A stretch of 64,000 nt of DNA from an uncultured Anaeromusa sp. (lineage in GTDB: Bacteria; Bacillota; Negativicutes; Anaeromusales; Anaeromusaceae): the NCBI RefSeq assembly GCF_963668665.1, contig NZ_OY764902.1, positions 124,001-188,000 of the forward strand, read 5' to 3'. The notes under the pieces are model-generated. The model was given only the letters and a program-made list of their open reading frames with translations. It searched no databases and had not been told where the DNA came from. Position numbers and translations under genes: made by a program. This document shows positions 32,797-41,997 of this stretch, in pieces. Position 1 is the stretch's first letter, and each line of letters begins with the position of its first letter.

Positions 32797-35700
32797 TCGA
32801 AACATTTATCAGGCGGCCGGTTTTTACTACCATGCTGGTGTTGTTGCTGGTGGTATTTGGCCTGAGCTCCTATTCCGGCATTGGTTTGGATTTGTATCCA
32901 GATGTGGAATTTCCTATTGTTAATGTGACGGTAACCTATACCGGCGCTTCACCGGAGGAAATGGAAACTTTAGTTACCAAGCCAATTGAGGATGCGGTTA
33001 GCTCGGTATCCGGCATAAAGACTTTATCTTCTATTTCTAAAACAGGCTCTTCGCAAATCACCTTGGAATTTGAATTTGGCACTGACCCCAAAATGGCGGC
33101 CAATGAAGTGCGGGAAAAAGTTGCAGGGGTGCGCAAAAAGCTGCCGGATCAGATTGATGAACCGGTAGTGCAGCGCTTTGACATTAGTGCGCAATCCATT
33201 ATTTATTTCAGCTTGGCCTCGGATGAACGGCCGCGCCAGGAAATTCGTAAATTGGCGGTAGACATTGTTAAAGACGAGCTGCAGCGGCTGGATGGCGTAG
33301 GCGATGTCAATGTATTTGGGTCGACCTTGCGGGAGATTCAACTGCGTATCGATCCGGCCAAAATGGAAGCCTACAATATTACGTATCAGCACCTAGATGA
33401 AGCAGTAAATGCGCAAAACATAGACACTCCGGGCGGGCAGGTCAGCGCCAAAAGTTTGGAGCTGACCGTGCGTACCCTGGGGAAATACACGTCGGTAGAA
33501 GAATTGCGCAATTTGGTGCTGGCTAACCGCGACGGACGTCTCATTCGTGTCGGTGACGTTGTAGAAGTCGTAGACAGCTATGCGGAGGAACGGGGCTTTG
33601 CCCATACTAACGGCAAACCTAGCGTCATGGTGGCGGTGCAGAAGCAGTCCGGCTCCAATACGGTTAATGTGGCCGAACGTGCCAAAAAAGCGATGCAAAG
33701 CATGCAGGAGCGGGTTCTTCCTAAGGATATTACTGTCACCATTGTACGTGACAGTTCCACTTATATTCGGGACAATGTGGAAGACGTTATGGTCTCGCTC
33801 CTTTTTGGCGGCTTTCTGGCGGTTATCATTACCTTTTTGTTTTTGCAGAATGTGCGGGCTACGCTTATTTCGGCCATTGCCATTCCGACGTCCATTATTG
33901 CCACCTTCTTTTTGATGAAAGTGATGAATTTTACCCTTAACAATATGTCTTTGATGGGGTTGAGTTTGGCCGTAGGTATTTTGATTGACGATGCCATTGT
34001 GGTTATTGAGAACATCTTCCGCCATATGGAAGAAGGTAAACCTCCCTTGCAGGCGGCCAAAGAAGGAACGCAGGAGATTTCCCTGGCTGTATTGGCGACA
34101 ACGCTGTCTATTTTAGCCGTGTTCGTGCCTGTGGGCAGCATGGGGGAAGTCGTCGGACAATTTTTTAAGCAATTTGGTCTGACTGTTGCCTTTGCGGTTA
34201 CCTTTTCTCTCTTTGTGGCGTTTACGCTGACGCCGATGCTCTCCGCGTATTGGCTGAAAGGCCATGGCGGCCGAGAATCGCTGCCTTTTATTCAAAAGGC
34301 GCTGGATCTGTGGGAGCAGTCTTTTTTGTGGCTGCGCGACATCTATCGGGAAGTGCTGCGCTGGGCGCTGCAGCGTCCTAAAAAGCTAGTGGCAATCGCC
34401 TTTTTATCTTTGTTTATTAACGGTTTGCTGCTGCCTTTTGTAGGCGTTGAGTTTCAACCAAGCTATGATTCGGGCGAGTTTTCCATTAACTTTTCCGCTC
34501 CTGCCGGTACGTCTCAGGATCAAATGATTCAGCTGGCGCAGCCCTTGGAGAAAGTGGTGCTGGAGCTGCCAGAATTGCAATCGGCGTTTGTTGTGACTGG
34601 GGCTAGGCGCGACCCTATTTATAAGGGTACTATAGGGGTTCGCTTGATACCTGGTTCAGAACGCAACCGTACGATGGACGACATTATGAACGATCTGCGG
34701 GTGCAAACCAGAAAGATTAAAGGCCTCAAAGTAGCGGTGGTGACCAATCAGGGGATTGGCCGCGGCGACAGCCGCCCGGTGCAGCTGGGCTTACGCGGCC
34801 CGGAGCTGGAAGTGCTGAATCAAAAGGCTCAGGAACTGGCCGACATGATCCGGCAACTGCCGGGAACGGCGGATGTTGATATTTCCAGCGAGCAGTACGA
34901 ACCGCAGATCCATGTAAAACTGGATCCTGCTAAGGCAGGAAGCGTGGGAATTACTGCCGCCACAGCCGGCGATATTATTCAATTGGCTTTTTTGGGAGTT
35001 GTAACTAAAAATCAGTATAATGTAGGCGGTAATGATTATGATATCCGTCTGCGGCTGCAGGAAGGACGGCGCGTTAGCTATGATGATGTAGCCAACTTGC
35101 GTGTCAGTACAACGGCTAACGGCTCTTTTGTACGCTTGGCGGATATTGCTGACGTAAAAGTCAGCGCAGGGCCGACGCAGATTGACCGCGAGTCAAGGCA
35201 ACGGCAAGTTATTGTGTACGCCAACGCTGTAGGCGTTTCCGCCGGCGAGATTCTCAACCAAGTCAAGGCGTTGATTCCAGATTTGAACCTGCCGTTAGGC
35301 TATACCTATAAATTTGTTGGCCAGGCTGACAGTATGAACAGTGCATTTGGACAAATCAGTAAAGCCATTCTCTTAGCTGTTATTTTGATCTACATGGTGC
35401 TGGCGGCGGAGTTTGAAAGCTTTGTGCATCCCATGACCATTATGCTGTCCCTGCCGTTTTCGCTGGTAGGCGCCATTTTATCGTTGATGATGACAGGCAA
35501 GACGATCAATATGATTTCCTTAATTGGCGCTATCATGCTTATGGGCCTGGTAACGAAGAACGCCATTTTGCTCATTGACTACACGAATCAGCTGCGCCGA
35601 GAAGGCTGGGAGATTCGGGAGGCCTTGGTTGAGGCGGGATCGGTGCGTTTGCGCCCGATTCTAATGACCACGATGGCTATGATTTTTGGTATGCTCCCTG

Positions 35701-35855
35701 TAGCCATGGGAATTGGGGCCGGTGCGGAGATGCGTTCTTCCATGGGGGTTGTTCTTGTTGGCGGTTTGATTACTTCGACGGTGCTGACTTTAGTGGTGGT
35801 TCCTTTGGTGTATTTGCTTTTGGAAAGCATGCGTTCCAAGAAACATCAAATGTGA
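32793..35855 (+). CDS. RND family efflux transporter permease (AcrB/HAE-1-like)
   Basis: 1020 residues, the full length of AcrB-type pumps: two repeats of six transmembrane helices with two large periplasmic loops. The N-terminus FIRRPVFTTMLVLLLVV and the helix-4 proton-relay LAVGILIDDAIVVIENI (adjacent aspartates) are diagnostic. It exports drugs, bile-like or other amphiphiles with the adaptor encoded upstream; the substrate cannot be told. An insertion sequence separates its stop from its own terminator. Confidence 0.93.
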   Translation: MIETFIRRPVFTTMLVLLLVVFGLSSYSGIGLDLYPDVEFPIVNVTVTYTGASPEEMETLVTKPIEDAVSSVSGIKTLSSISKTGSSQITLEFEFGTDPKMAANEVREKVAGVRKKLPDQIDEPVVQRFDISAQSIIYFSLASDERPRQEIRKLAVDIVKDELQRLDGVGDVNVFGSTLREIQLRIDPAKMEAYNITYQHLDEAVNAQNIDTPGGQVSAKSLELTVRTLGKYTSVEELRNLVLANRDGRLIRVGDVVEVVDSYAEERGFAHTNGKPSVMVAVQKQSGSNTVNVAERAKKAMQSMQERVLPKDITVTIVRDSSTYIRDNVEDVMVSLLFGGFLAVIITFLFLQNVRATLISAIAIPTSIIATFFLMKVMNFTLNNMSLMGLSLAVGILIDDAIVVIENIFRHMEEGKPPLQAAKEGTQEISLAVLATTLSILAVFVPVGSMGEVVGQFFKQFGLTVAFAVTFSLFVAFTLTPMLSAYWLKGHGGRESLPFIQKALDLWEQSFLWLRDIYREVLRWALQRPKKLVAIAFLSLFINGLLLPFVGVEFQPSYDSGEFSINFSAPAGTSQDQMIQLAQPLEKVVLELPELQSAFVVTGARRDPIYKGTIGVRLIPGSERNRTMDDIMNDLRVQTRKIKGLKVAVVTNQGIGRGDSRPVQLGLRGPELEVLNQKAQELADMIRQLPGTADVDISSEQYEPQIHVKLDPAKAGSVGITAATAGDIIQLAFLGVVTKNQYNVGGNDYDIRLRLQEGRRVSYDDVANLRVSTTANGSFVRLADIADVKVSAGPTQIDRESRQRQVIVYANAVGVSAGEILNQVKALIPDLNLPLGYTYKFVGQADSMNSAFGQISKAILLAVILIYMVLAAEFESFVHPMTIMLSLPFSLVGAILSLMMTGKTINMISLIGAIMLMGLVTKNAILLIDYTNQLRREGWEIREALVEAGSVRLRPILMTTMAMIFGMLPVAMGIGAGAEMRSSMGVVLVGGLITSTVLTLVVVPLVYLLLESMRSKKHQM

Positions 35856-35860
35856 TTTCG

Positions 35861-35868
35861 GAAATTCT
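35861..35868. repeat. Left 8-bp target site duplication of the ISL3 element
   Basis: GAAATTCT directly abuts the left end of the insertion sequence and is repeated exactly at its right end (37260-37267). Confidence 0.92.
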
Positions 35869-35936
35869 GGTTCTATGTCAATGGTTGGGGTAAAAGCATA
35901 AAGTAATGTTGGCAGCGAGGATGCAAGTTCTCGCTG

Positions 35937-37121
35937 CTATCTATTTTTAGTACCCGCAAGATAGAGGATACGGTTACGCATTCGCTCAAAATTACGCAGG
36001 CCATAGCAAGTTCGTTTTAAGACTTTGGTTCGGTTGTTGCAGCCTTCGATATAGCCGTTGCTGTATCCGGTTTCAAGGGCGGCCACAATTTCTTGTTTCC
36101 ATTCGATTACGGTATTCATCAATCGAGTAAATTGAGGAAGATTATGCTGTAAAACCTCTTGTTGCCAACGCTGAAATCGCAAAGCATATTCTTTGCTGCC
36201 GGAGCTGTCCATCGCTTCATAGAAAAGTTCTTTTAAGCGATAGGCGTGCCGTAATCGTTCAGACACTTGCAGCATCAAAGAGAGTTGTTCTTTATCCTCG
36301 TCTTTTATTAGGTTTTTATGTCGTTTCAGAAGTAGGAAACGACTTTTCTTGAAATACTTTCTGCGATGGTCCGAAAAGTCTTTTTGCACGTCTTTACGCA
36401 CCGCTTCCATAGCCCAATTAGCAAGTCGACAAACATGAAATTTATCGGCTACAATTTGGGCATTCGGAAAGCTGGTTTTTACCACGCTGCGGAACAACTT
36501 GCTAAGGTCCATAACCACATGTTGAACGTTCTGGCGCTGCTCCAAGGGAAACTCAGTAAAGTATTCATAAAGGTCTTCGGATTTGCGATTTTTTAAAATA
36601 TCCAAGGTGGTTTTCGTTTTGGGATTCGCCAAAATGCATTGAAATTTCTCTTTTGCAGCATTTCCTTTAAACTCGTCAATCGCCAGTACCTCTGGCAGCA
36701 GTGGTTTAGGATAGGAAACATGATCGAAAAGGCGCAACGCGGTAGTGACGGAAATATGGGCCTGCCTAGCAATTTCAGTGGCGGATTTCATATTGGAAAA
36801 CTGCGAGATGACAAATTGTTTTAGCAAGTGGCTCATACGCTGAAATTTGCCAAGAAAAGGAACAGTTTCCGCAAAGCGCTTCGTGCAATGAGGGCAATAA
36901 TAGCGGCGCTTGCGAAAAAACAGTTCGTAAGATTTATGCAGCAAGGGAATGTGTTTCACCTTTTGCAACCGATAATCGTGGATTTTATCAGTGCGCTGTT
37001 TACAAACAGGGCATATGTGGGCTTTGCGAGGCATTTCAATCGTAAGAGTCGTAGCTGTAGAATCAATTATATAGGCCTCTTCTAAGTTTAAGAGAAATGT
37101 AGTACACTGAATATCGAGCAT
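35937..37121 (-). CDS. ISL3 family transposase
   Basis: 394 residues, complete. N-terminal zinc-finger-like cysteines (CPVCKQR and YYCPHC), a helix-turn-helix region (SATEIARQAHISVTTALRLF), then a DDE domain with VLAIDEFKG, VVMDLSKLF, VADKFHV and a late glutamate in YIEGCNNRTKVLKR. ATG at 37121 (minus strand) behind AAAGGAG. It is the only gene of the element and appears functional. Confidence 0.95.
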   Translation of the reverse strand: MLDIQCTTFLLNLEEAYIIDSTATTLTIEMPRKAHICPVCKQRTDKIHDYRLQKVKHIPLLHKSYELFFRKRRYYCPHCTKRFAETVPFLGKFQRMSHLLKQFVISQFSNMKSATEIARQAHISVTTALRLFDHVSYPKPLLPEVLAIDEFKGNAAKEKFQCILANPKTKTTLDILKNRKSEDLYEYFTEFPLEQRQNVQHVVMDLSKLFRSVVKTSFPNAQIVADKFHVCRLANWAMEAVRKDVQKDFSDHRRKYFKKSRFLLLKRHKNLIKDEDKEQLSLMLQVSERLRHAYRLKELFYEAMDSSGSKEYALRFQRWQQEVLQHNLPQFTRLMNTVIEWKQEIVAALETGYSNGYIEGCNNRTKVLKRTCYGLRNFERMRNRILYLAGTKNR

Positions 37122-37201
37122 AAATGAATAACTCCTTTCGATTAGTGTGTAGCAACTTTAATTGTATTTGAGTTATTTACTTTATGCTCGTTTTTTGTGC
37201 A

Positions 37202-37251
37202 AATAAATGTTGGGGTAAACATGCTTTCGCGTGCTTACCCCAACATTTATT
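37202..37251. repeat. Long hairpin at the right end of the insertion sequence
   Basis: A 17-bp perfect stem (37202-37218 with 37235-37251), extended by CATGC/GCGTG around a TTTC loop. The inner arm repeats the terminal-repeat core ATGTTGGGGTAA in the opposite orientation. It may block read-through into the transposase or take part in transposition. Confidence 0.8.
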
Positions 37252-37259
37252 ATAGAACC

Positions 37260-37267
37260 GAAATTCT
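37260..37267. repeat. Right 8-bp target site duplication of the ISL3 element
   Basis: GAAATTCT, identical to 35861-35868. Confidence 0.92.
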
Positions 37268-37271
37268 TTGT

Positions 37272-37323
37272 AAAAATTCGACGCCCTTGGCAGGAATGTC
37301 TCCAAGGGCGTCGAATTTTTTCT
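37272..37323 (+). terminator. Original terminator of the RND operon
   Basis: A perfect 19-bp stem (37272-37290 with 37302-37320), 11-nt loop and T-rich tail. Removing the insertion sequence would place it about 25 nt after the RND stop codon, so it is almost certainly that operon's terminator. Confidence 0.88.
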
Positions 37324-37402
37324 CAACAATGTTATAAGACTATAGCATTTTTAATTTCTCCATACGCCCGAAGAATAATCGTAGAACGTAGGAGATGTGC
37401 TT

Positions 37403-38458
37403 GTGAGAATCAAAGAAATTACGGTTGAATCCTTACAGTCTTCCATGGTGGCGGCTAAGGATGTGTTGGATCCAAACGGGAGGGTGCTTTTAGCGGCTGG
37501 TCGTCTGATTACGCCGGATTTGCGTTTGGCGCTGCAGCGATACGGCATTGCCAAAGTGTATGTGCAGCAGCAAGGCCGGGAGAACCAGCGTCTGGCTAGG
37601 GTGGAGCCGTTGGTCTCCGGGGCGGCGCGCATACGTCTAATGCGCAAGGTGCGCAGAGTGTTCCGGGCTTTTGCAGCAGAGAGCTCTGAGCTCGATATGA
37701 AACAGCTCCAAGAGCTGTCGTATGCCGTGGCGGATGAATTGGTCAGGCGCTCCCACTTATTGTTGGTCTTGGATGATTTGTCTTATGTGACAAATTATCT
37801 TTATGCGCATAGTGTGCAAGTAGGATTGATTTCTATGGCGCTGGGGCTGGCGTTGGGCCTTTCGCGGCAGGAAATGGCTATTTTGGGCATGGGTGGATTT
37901 TTGCATGATTTGGGAAAGTTGACGGTTCCAGTCCATGTTTTAAACAAAGAGGGAAAGTTCAACCGGGAAGAATTTCTTCAAATACAGGGGCATGCTGCAG
38001 CAGGTTACCGGCTGTTGCGCAAGGAGCAGGAGTTGGATACCCGCGTGATGCTGATCGCGCTGCAGCATCATGAGCGTTATGACGGCAGCGGTTATCCTTG
38101 GGCCATTACCGGAGAAAATATGCATCGCTTGTCTGCGATTGTGGCTGTGGCCGATGTCTATGATGCTTTAACGACCGACAGAATTTACCGGAAACGCCTG
38201 AGCATTCGTGAGGCTATGGCGATTATTGGCAGCGGCGAAGGCAGACTTTTTGCTCCAGAGGCGGTGCAGGCGCTGAAGAAGCTGGTTATTCCCTACGGAT
38301 TGGGGGAAACCGTGAACTTGAGTGATGGTCGTCGAGGCGTGGTGGCTATGCTCAACAGCACGAACTGGGCGCTGCCTGTAGTGCGTATAGCTGACGGCTG
38401 GCTGGACTTGCTGGAGGAAACGCAGGTGCGTATTGTACATACGGAGCCGGGCAGTTGA
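37403..38458 (+). CDS. HD-GYP domain protein (probable cyclic-di-GMP phosphodiesterase)
   Basis: 351 residues. A short N-terminal module (SSMVAAKDVLDPNGRVLLAAG, also seen in the second HD-GYP protein here), a helical linker, then an HD-GYP domain with HSVQVG, FLHDLGK and the signature HHERYDGSGYP. Intact motifs suggest hydrolysis of cyclic-di-GMP. GTG 37403 is chosen because AGGAG lies 8 nt upstream; GTG 37397 is too close. No membrane or receiver domain, so the input signal is unknown. Probably a monocistronic unit with its own terminator. Confidence 0.88.
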   Translation: MRIKEITVESLQSSMVAAKDVLDPNGRVLLAAGRLITPDLRLALQRYGIAKVYVQQQGRENQRLARVEPLVSGAARIRLMRKVRRVFRAFAAESSELDMKQLQELSYAVADELVRRSHLLLVLDDLSYVTNYLYAHSVQVGLISMALGLALGLSRQEMAILGMGGFLHDLGKLTVPVHVLNKEGKFNREEFLQIQGHAAAGYRLLRKEQELDTRVMLIALQHHERYDGSGYPWAITGENMHRLSAIVAVADVYDALTTDRIYRKRLSIREAMAIIGSGEGRLFAPEAVQALKKLVIPYGLGETVNLSDGRRGVVAMLNSTNWALPVVRIADGWLDLLEETQVRIVHTEPGS

Positions 38459-38473
38459 TGGAAAATCTTCTTG

Positions 38474-38508
38474 AAACGCAGAGCTAAAACATAAGCTCTG
38501 CGTTTTTT
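38474..38508 (+). terminator. Terminator after the first HD-GYP gene
   Basis: A perfect 12-bp stem (38474-38485 with 38494-38505), 8-nt loop and T run. Confidence 0.9.
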
Positions 38509-38622
38509 AGCTGTATGCAGACAGGATTTTATCAGTAGGTGTACAATATAATACATAATAACCTTTTTCGGGAATTACCGGTTTTCGTGAAAGGCTGACT
38601 AGCGGGATATAGGAGAAGAAAC

Positions 38623-39378
38623 ATGGAGAAGCAGCAAAATTTGGAAGAAACATTGCAGGCGTTTCGTCAGGGAGACGTGTCCCTGGAAGAAATGTTGACG
38701 GTGTGCCGTCAGCTTCCGTATGAGGATTTGGGATTTGCTAAGCTGGATCATCATCGCGCGGTTCGCCAAGGCTTTCCAGAAGTGGTTTTTTGCGAAGGAA
38801 AGACGGTGGCGCAGGTACGTCGCATCATGGAGCGGCTGGCTGCTAAAAACGCCAATATTCTTGGCACCCGGGCCAATTGGGAGATGTATGAGGCCGTTAG
38901 GGAGGTTTTGCCGCAAGCGGCGTATCATGAAGAACCTCGGCTTATTTGCTTGGAACGGGCGGCTCTGCCTAAGGATGAGAAACGGCGTATTGCAGTTCTC
39001 AGCGCCGGTACCAGTGATATCCCTGTGGCGGAGGAAGCGGCTTTGACGGCTGAAATTATGGGGAATCGCGTCGAACGGATTTTTGATGTCGGCGTAGCCG
39101 GCATTCATCGGCTTTTGGCGCAGCAGCAGATATTGCAGGAGGCCAATGTGTTGGTAGTCGTGGCCGGCATGGAAGGGGCCTTAGCCAGTGTAGTGGGGGG
39201 CTTAGTGAACAAACCGGTTGTTGCTGTGCCTACAAGCGTAGGCTATGGCGCCAATTTTGGCGGCTTGTCGGCTTTGTTGTGCATGCTGAACAGCTGCGCC
39301 GCCGGCGTGGCTGTTGTCAATATTGATAATGGTTTTGGCGCAGGTCGCCTGGCCAGCATGATCAATCATATGCGATGA
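38623..39378 (+). CDS. larB: Nickel pincer cofactor biosynthesis protein LarB
   Basis: It carboxylates and hydrolyses nicotinic acid adenine dinucleotide to pyridinium-3,5-biscarboxylic acid mononucleotide, the first step of the nickel-pincer cofactor. 251 residues: a PurE-like C-terminal domain with LSAGTSDIPVAEEA, AGMEGALASVVGGL and PTSVGYGANFGGL. ATG 38623 behind AGGAGAAG. larC follows after 35 nt; larA and larE are not in the window. Confidence 0.9.
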   Translation: MEKQQNLEETLQAFRQGDVSLEEMLTVCRQLPYEDLGFAKLDHHRAVRQGFPEVVFCEGKTVAQVRRIMERLAAKNANILGTRANWEMYEAVREVLPQAAYHEEPRLICLERAALPKDEKRRIAVLSAGTSDIPVAEEAALTAEIMGNRVERIFDVGVAGIHRLLAQQQILQEANVLVVVAGMEGALASVVGGLVNKPVVAVPTSVGYGANFGGLSALLCMLNSCAAGVAVVNIDNGFGAGRLASMINHMR

Positions 39379-39413
39379 ATACAATAGGCATACGCAGTGC
39401 GGGAGGAATAGGC

Positions 39414-40685
39414 ATGAAAGTTTTATATTTGGATTGTTTTTCCGGAATTAGCGGGAATATGTTTCTCGGGGGATTAGTGGCGTTGGGGTTGCCGGAAACG
39501 GAGCTGCGCAGCATGCTGGCTTCGTTGAAGGTAGAGGGATTTTCTTTGGATGTGGAGGCGGTGCAAAAAAAGGGGATTGCGGCTACTCATTTGGATGTGC
39601 GCCTGCATCACCATGATCACGAGCACCATCACCACCAGCAAGAGCAGCCCCATGGACATGCAGGCGGACATAGCCAGCATGGTCATGCTGCGGCAGAAGA
39701 TAAAGCATTGGAGCCGCATCACCATCATCATGAACATCGGCATCTGCCAGAAATTGCGGCATTGCTGCAAGCAGCGCCTTTGCCGCCGGCAGTGCGAGAA
39801 CGCAGTTTGGCGGTATTTCATCGTTTAGCCGAGGCGGAAGCCAAGGTGCATGGCACAATGCCGGATAAGGTTCATTTTCACGAAGTAGGGGCGGTGGATG
39901 CCATTGTCGACATTGTCGGCACGGTATATGGCTTATATTATTTGGGGATCGAAAAGATATACGCGTCAAAGGTTTACACAGGCAGTGGTTTTGTAGAGTG
40001 CGCCCATGGACGCATGCCGGTGCCGGCGCCGGCGACGGCGGAATTGCTTTGCGGTATTCCACAGGCGCAAGGAGAAATAGCGCGAGAGTTGACAACCCCT
40101 ACCGGCGCGGCCTTGCTGGCGGAACTGAGTGCTGGCTTTGGCGCGCAGCCGGAGGGCTTTCTTTGCGAGCGTATAGCCTATGGCGCCGGCGGCTGGGATT
40201 TACCGCAGCCGAATGTATTGCGTCTTTGTCTGGGAACGTTGGCGGAGGAAACTGGCAGGGAGGACGTTGTTTTACTGGAAGCCAATCTTGACGATTTAAG
40301 CCCTCAAATTACGGCCTACAGTGCGGAGATGCTGCTAAAAAGCGGCGCTTTAGATGTATGGACGACACCGGTCTTGATGAAAAAAGGCCGCAGCGGCGTG
40401 GTGTTGTCGGCGCTCTGCTTGCCGGATAAGCAAGCGGAGCTGGAAGCTGTTTTCTTTCAAGAAACTTCTACCTTAGGCGTGCGGGCGACACAGCTGAAAC
40501 GGCGCATTCAGGCAAGAGCCTTTCGGGAAGTAGAAACTCCTTGGGGGAAGGTGCGTATGAAACTAGGCGAAGACAATGCTATGCCTGAGTATGAAGATTG
40601 CAAGAAACTGGCGCAGGAGCAGGGGATTTCCCTGAAAAAAGTGCAAATGGCGGCTTGGCGGGCGTTTGGCTTGCTGGAATGTTGA
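39414..40685 (+). CDS. larC: Nickel insertion protein LarC (pincer cofactor cyclometallase)
   Basis: It inserts nickel into the pincer cofactor in a CTP-dependent reaction. 423 residues in a single frame (some species make LarC by frameshifting). The N-terminal DCFSGISGNMFLGGL is diagnostic. A histidine-rich insertion (about residues 64-118, several runs of 3-5 His) probably binds nickel. The C-terminal stretch LKKGRSGVVLSALC-type motif (MKKGRSGVVLSALC) is present. ATG 39414 behind GGGAGGA. Confidence 0.92.
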   Translation: MKVLYLDCFSGISGNMFLGGLVALGLPETELRSMLASLKVEGFSLDVEAVQKKGIAATHLDVRLHHHDHEHHHHQQEQPHGHAGGHSQHGHAAAEDKALEPHHHHHEHRHLPEIAALLQAAPLPPAVRERSLAVFHRLAEAEAKVHGTMPDKVHFHEVGAVDAIVDIVGTVYGLYYLGIEKIYASKVYTGSGFVECAHGRMPVPAPATAELLCGIPQAQGEIARELTTPTGAALLAELSAGFGAQPEGFLCERIAYGAGGWDLPQPNVLRLCLGTLAEETGREDVVLLEANLDDLSPQITAYSAEMLLKSGALDVWTTPVLMKKGRSGVVLSALCLPDKQAELEAVFFQETSTLGVRATQLKRRIQARAFREVETPWGKVRMKLGEDNAMPEYEDCKKLAQEQGISLKKVQMAAWRAFGLLEC

Positions 40686-40851
40686 AAAAACTTTCTTTTG
40701 CAGCCTGCGGAGGCGGAGAAGGTTTTGGGAGAGCAGGATTGTAAGGTAGGTGCAACGAACTTTAGTATATAGTGTAGTGCTAAGGAAGGCATAAGGCGCA
40801 CAATATGATACGCAACACTTTGGATGAGTGTTTTGCAGAAGGGGAAGAAAG

Positions 40852-41928
40852 ATGGCTTCGAAAAATAGCCGGTATTATGTGCTGGAAGATTTACGGCCAG
40901 GAATGGTTGTTGCCAAAGAGGTGCTGAGTCCGACGGATCAGGTTATTTTATCGGAAGGAACGGAACTGACGGATAAATTAATTGCGGGCCTGCGCTTCTG
41001 GGAGATAAAGATGGTGGCGATTCGGATGTCATCTGAATCGCTTTCTCGCGAAAAAACAGCTCAGCCTAAAGGGGCGGCGCAAAAGCAATTTTTTGGCGAA
41101 TATGAAGCCGTATCAGAAGAAGTAGCGCAGCAATTTGACCAGATTCGGCAGACACAGGAAGTGCCGTTGCCGGAATTGAAGGCGTTTGTACAAAACCATT
41201 TGTTGCAGATGGTTAATGCCGTTGGCGTCGTGAATCATCTACATATGTTGCAGCAAGCAGGAGGACCGCTTTTTCAGCATGCTATGAATGTGGCCATGAT
41301 CTGCGGCGTAATCGGGCGTTGGCTTGATTTAGGGCACAAGGAGCTGCAGGAACTGGTGCTGGCTGGCTTGTTGCATGATATCGGCAAGGTGCAACTGCCG
41401 GAAGAATATCAGGACATGGCGGAGCCAAGCGATCCGGCGCAGGCGGCGTTATATCGGCGTCATACTTTTTATGGCTACCAACTGTTAAAAAAATGTCCGG
41501 GAATTCCTGAAAATGTGAAATTTGCTGTTTTTCAACATCACGAGAAAATGGATGGGTCCGGCTATCCCTTGGGTTTGTACGGCCCGCAAATTCACCCGGT
41601 GGCGCGTATTGTTTCGGTGGCCAATCTTTACGATCGGCGTACGGCTGGACAGGATGAAACAAGCCGTATGTCGCCGTTTGCGGTGGCGGAAATGATGCTG
41701 GAGGAGATGTTTGGAACCTTGGATCCGGCAACTTGCTTAGTATTCTTGAATAATGTTAGAGACTATTTTACCGGCAATGTGGTGGAGCTGAGTGATGGCA
41801 GGGTGGCGGAAGTGGTTCATCCAGGACGGTTTATGGCTACAAGGCCTATGGTGAGAACCATGGACGGTTTGTTTATTGATCTGGAAAAGGAGCGCGGCTT
41901 GCGGATTTTGAATTTCGTACAAGCCTAG
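40852..41928 (+). CDS. HD-GYP domain protein (probable cyclic-di-GMP phosphodiesterase)
   Basis: 358 residues, a paralogue of the first HD-GYP protein with the same N-terminal module (RPGMVVAKEVLSPTDQVIL) and an HD-GYP domain with LLHDIGKVQLP and HHEKMDGSGYPLG. ATG 40852 behind GGGGAAG. The C-terminal stretch VVELSDGRVAEVVHPGR, also present in the paralogue, is a small appended module. It follows larC after 166 nt, which hold no further gene. Confidence 0.87.
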   Translation: MASKNSRYYVLEDLRPGMVVAKEVLSPTDQVILSEGTELTDKLIAGLRFWEIKMVAIRMSSESLSREKTAQPKGAAQKQFFGEYEAVSEEVAQQFDQIRQTQEVPLPELKAFVQNHLLQMVNAVGVVNHLHMLQQAGGPLFQHAMNVAMICGVIGRWLDLGHKELQELVLAGLLHDIGKVQLPEEYQDMAEPSDPAQAALYRRHTFYGYQLLKKCPGIPENVKFAVFQHHEKMDGSGYPLGLYGPQIHPVARIVSVANLYDRRTAGQDETSRMSPFAVAEMMLEEMFGTLDPATCLVFLNNVRDYFTGNVVELSDGRVAEVVHPGRFMATRPMVRTMDGLFIDLEKERGLRILNFVQA

Positions 41929-41997
41929 AAAGTGATCTTGTCAGCATTTGCCGATGATGGTAAGATTAGATAACATTAATCATTGGAGAGTTAGATT

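Larger units (their letters stand above)
35869..37259 (-). mobile_element. Complete ISL3-family insertion sequence (1391 bp)
   Basis: The element is bounded by imperfect terminal inverted repeats of about 25 bp beginning GGTTCTAT and ending TTGGGGTAA (20 of 25 positions match, 35869-35893 against the complement of 37235-37259). Perfect 8-bp duplications GAAATTCT flank it. It carries one intact leftward transposase gene. Intact ends, duplications and open frame indicate recent insertion. It landed between the RND pump gene and that operon's terminator. Confidence 0.93.

Noticed and set aside
38521..38560. TATAAT at 38547-38552 as a larB promoter
   Set aside because: The -10 is perfect, but no acceptable -35 lies 16-19 bp upstream.
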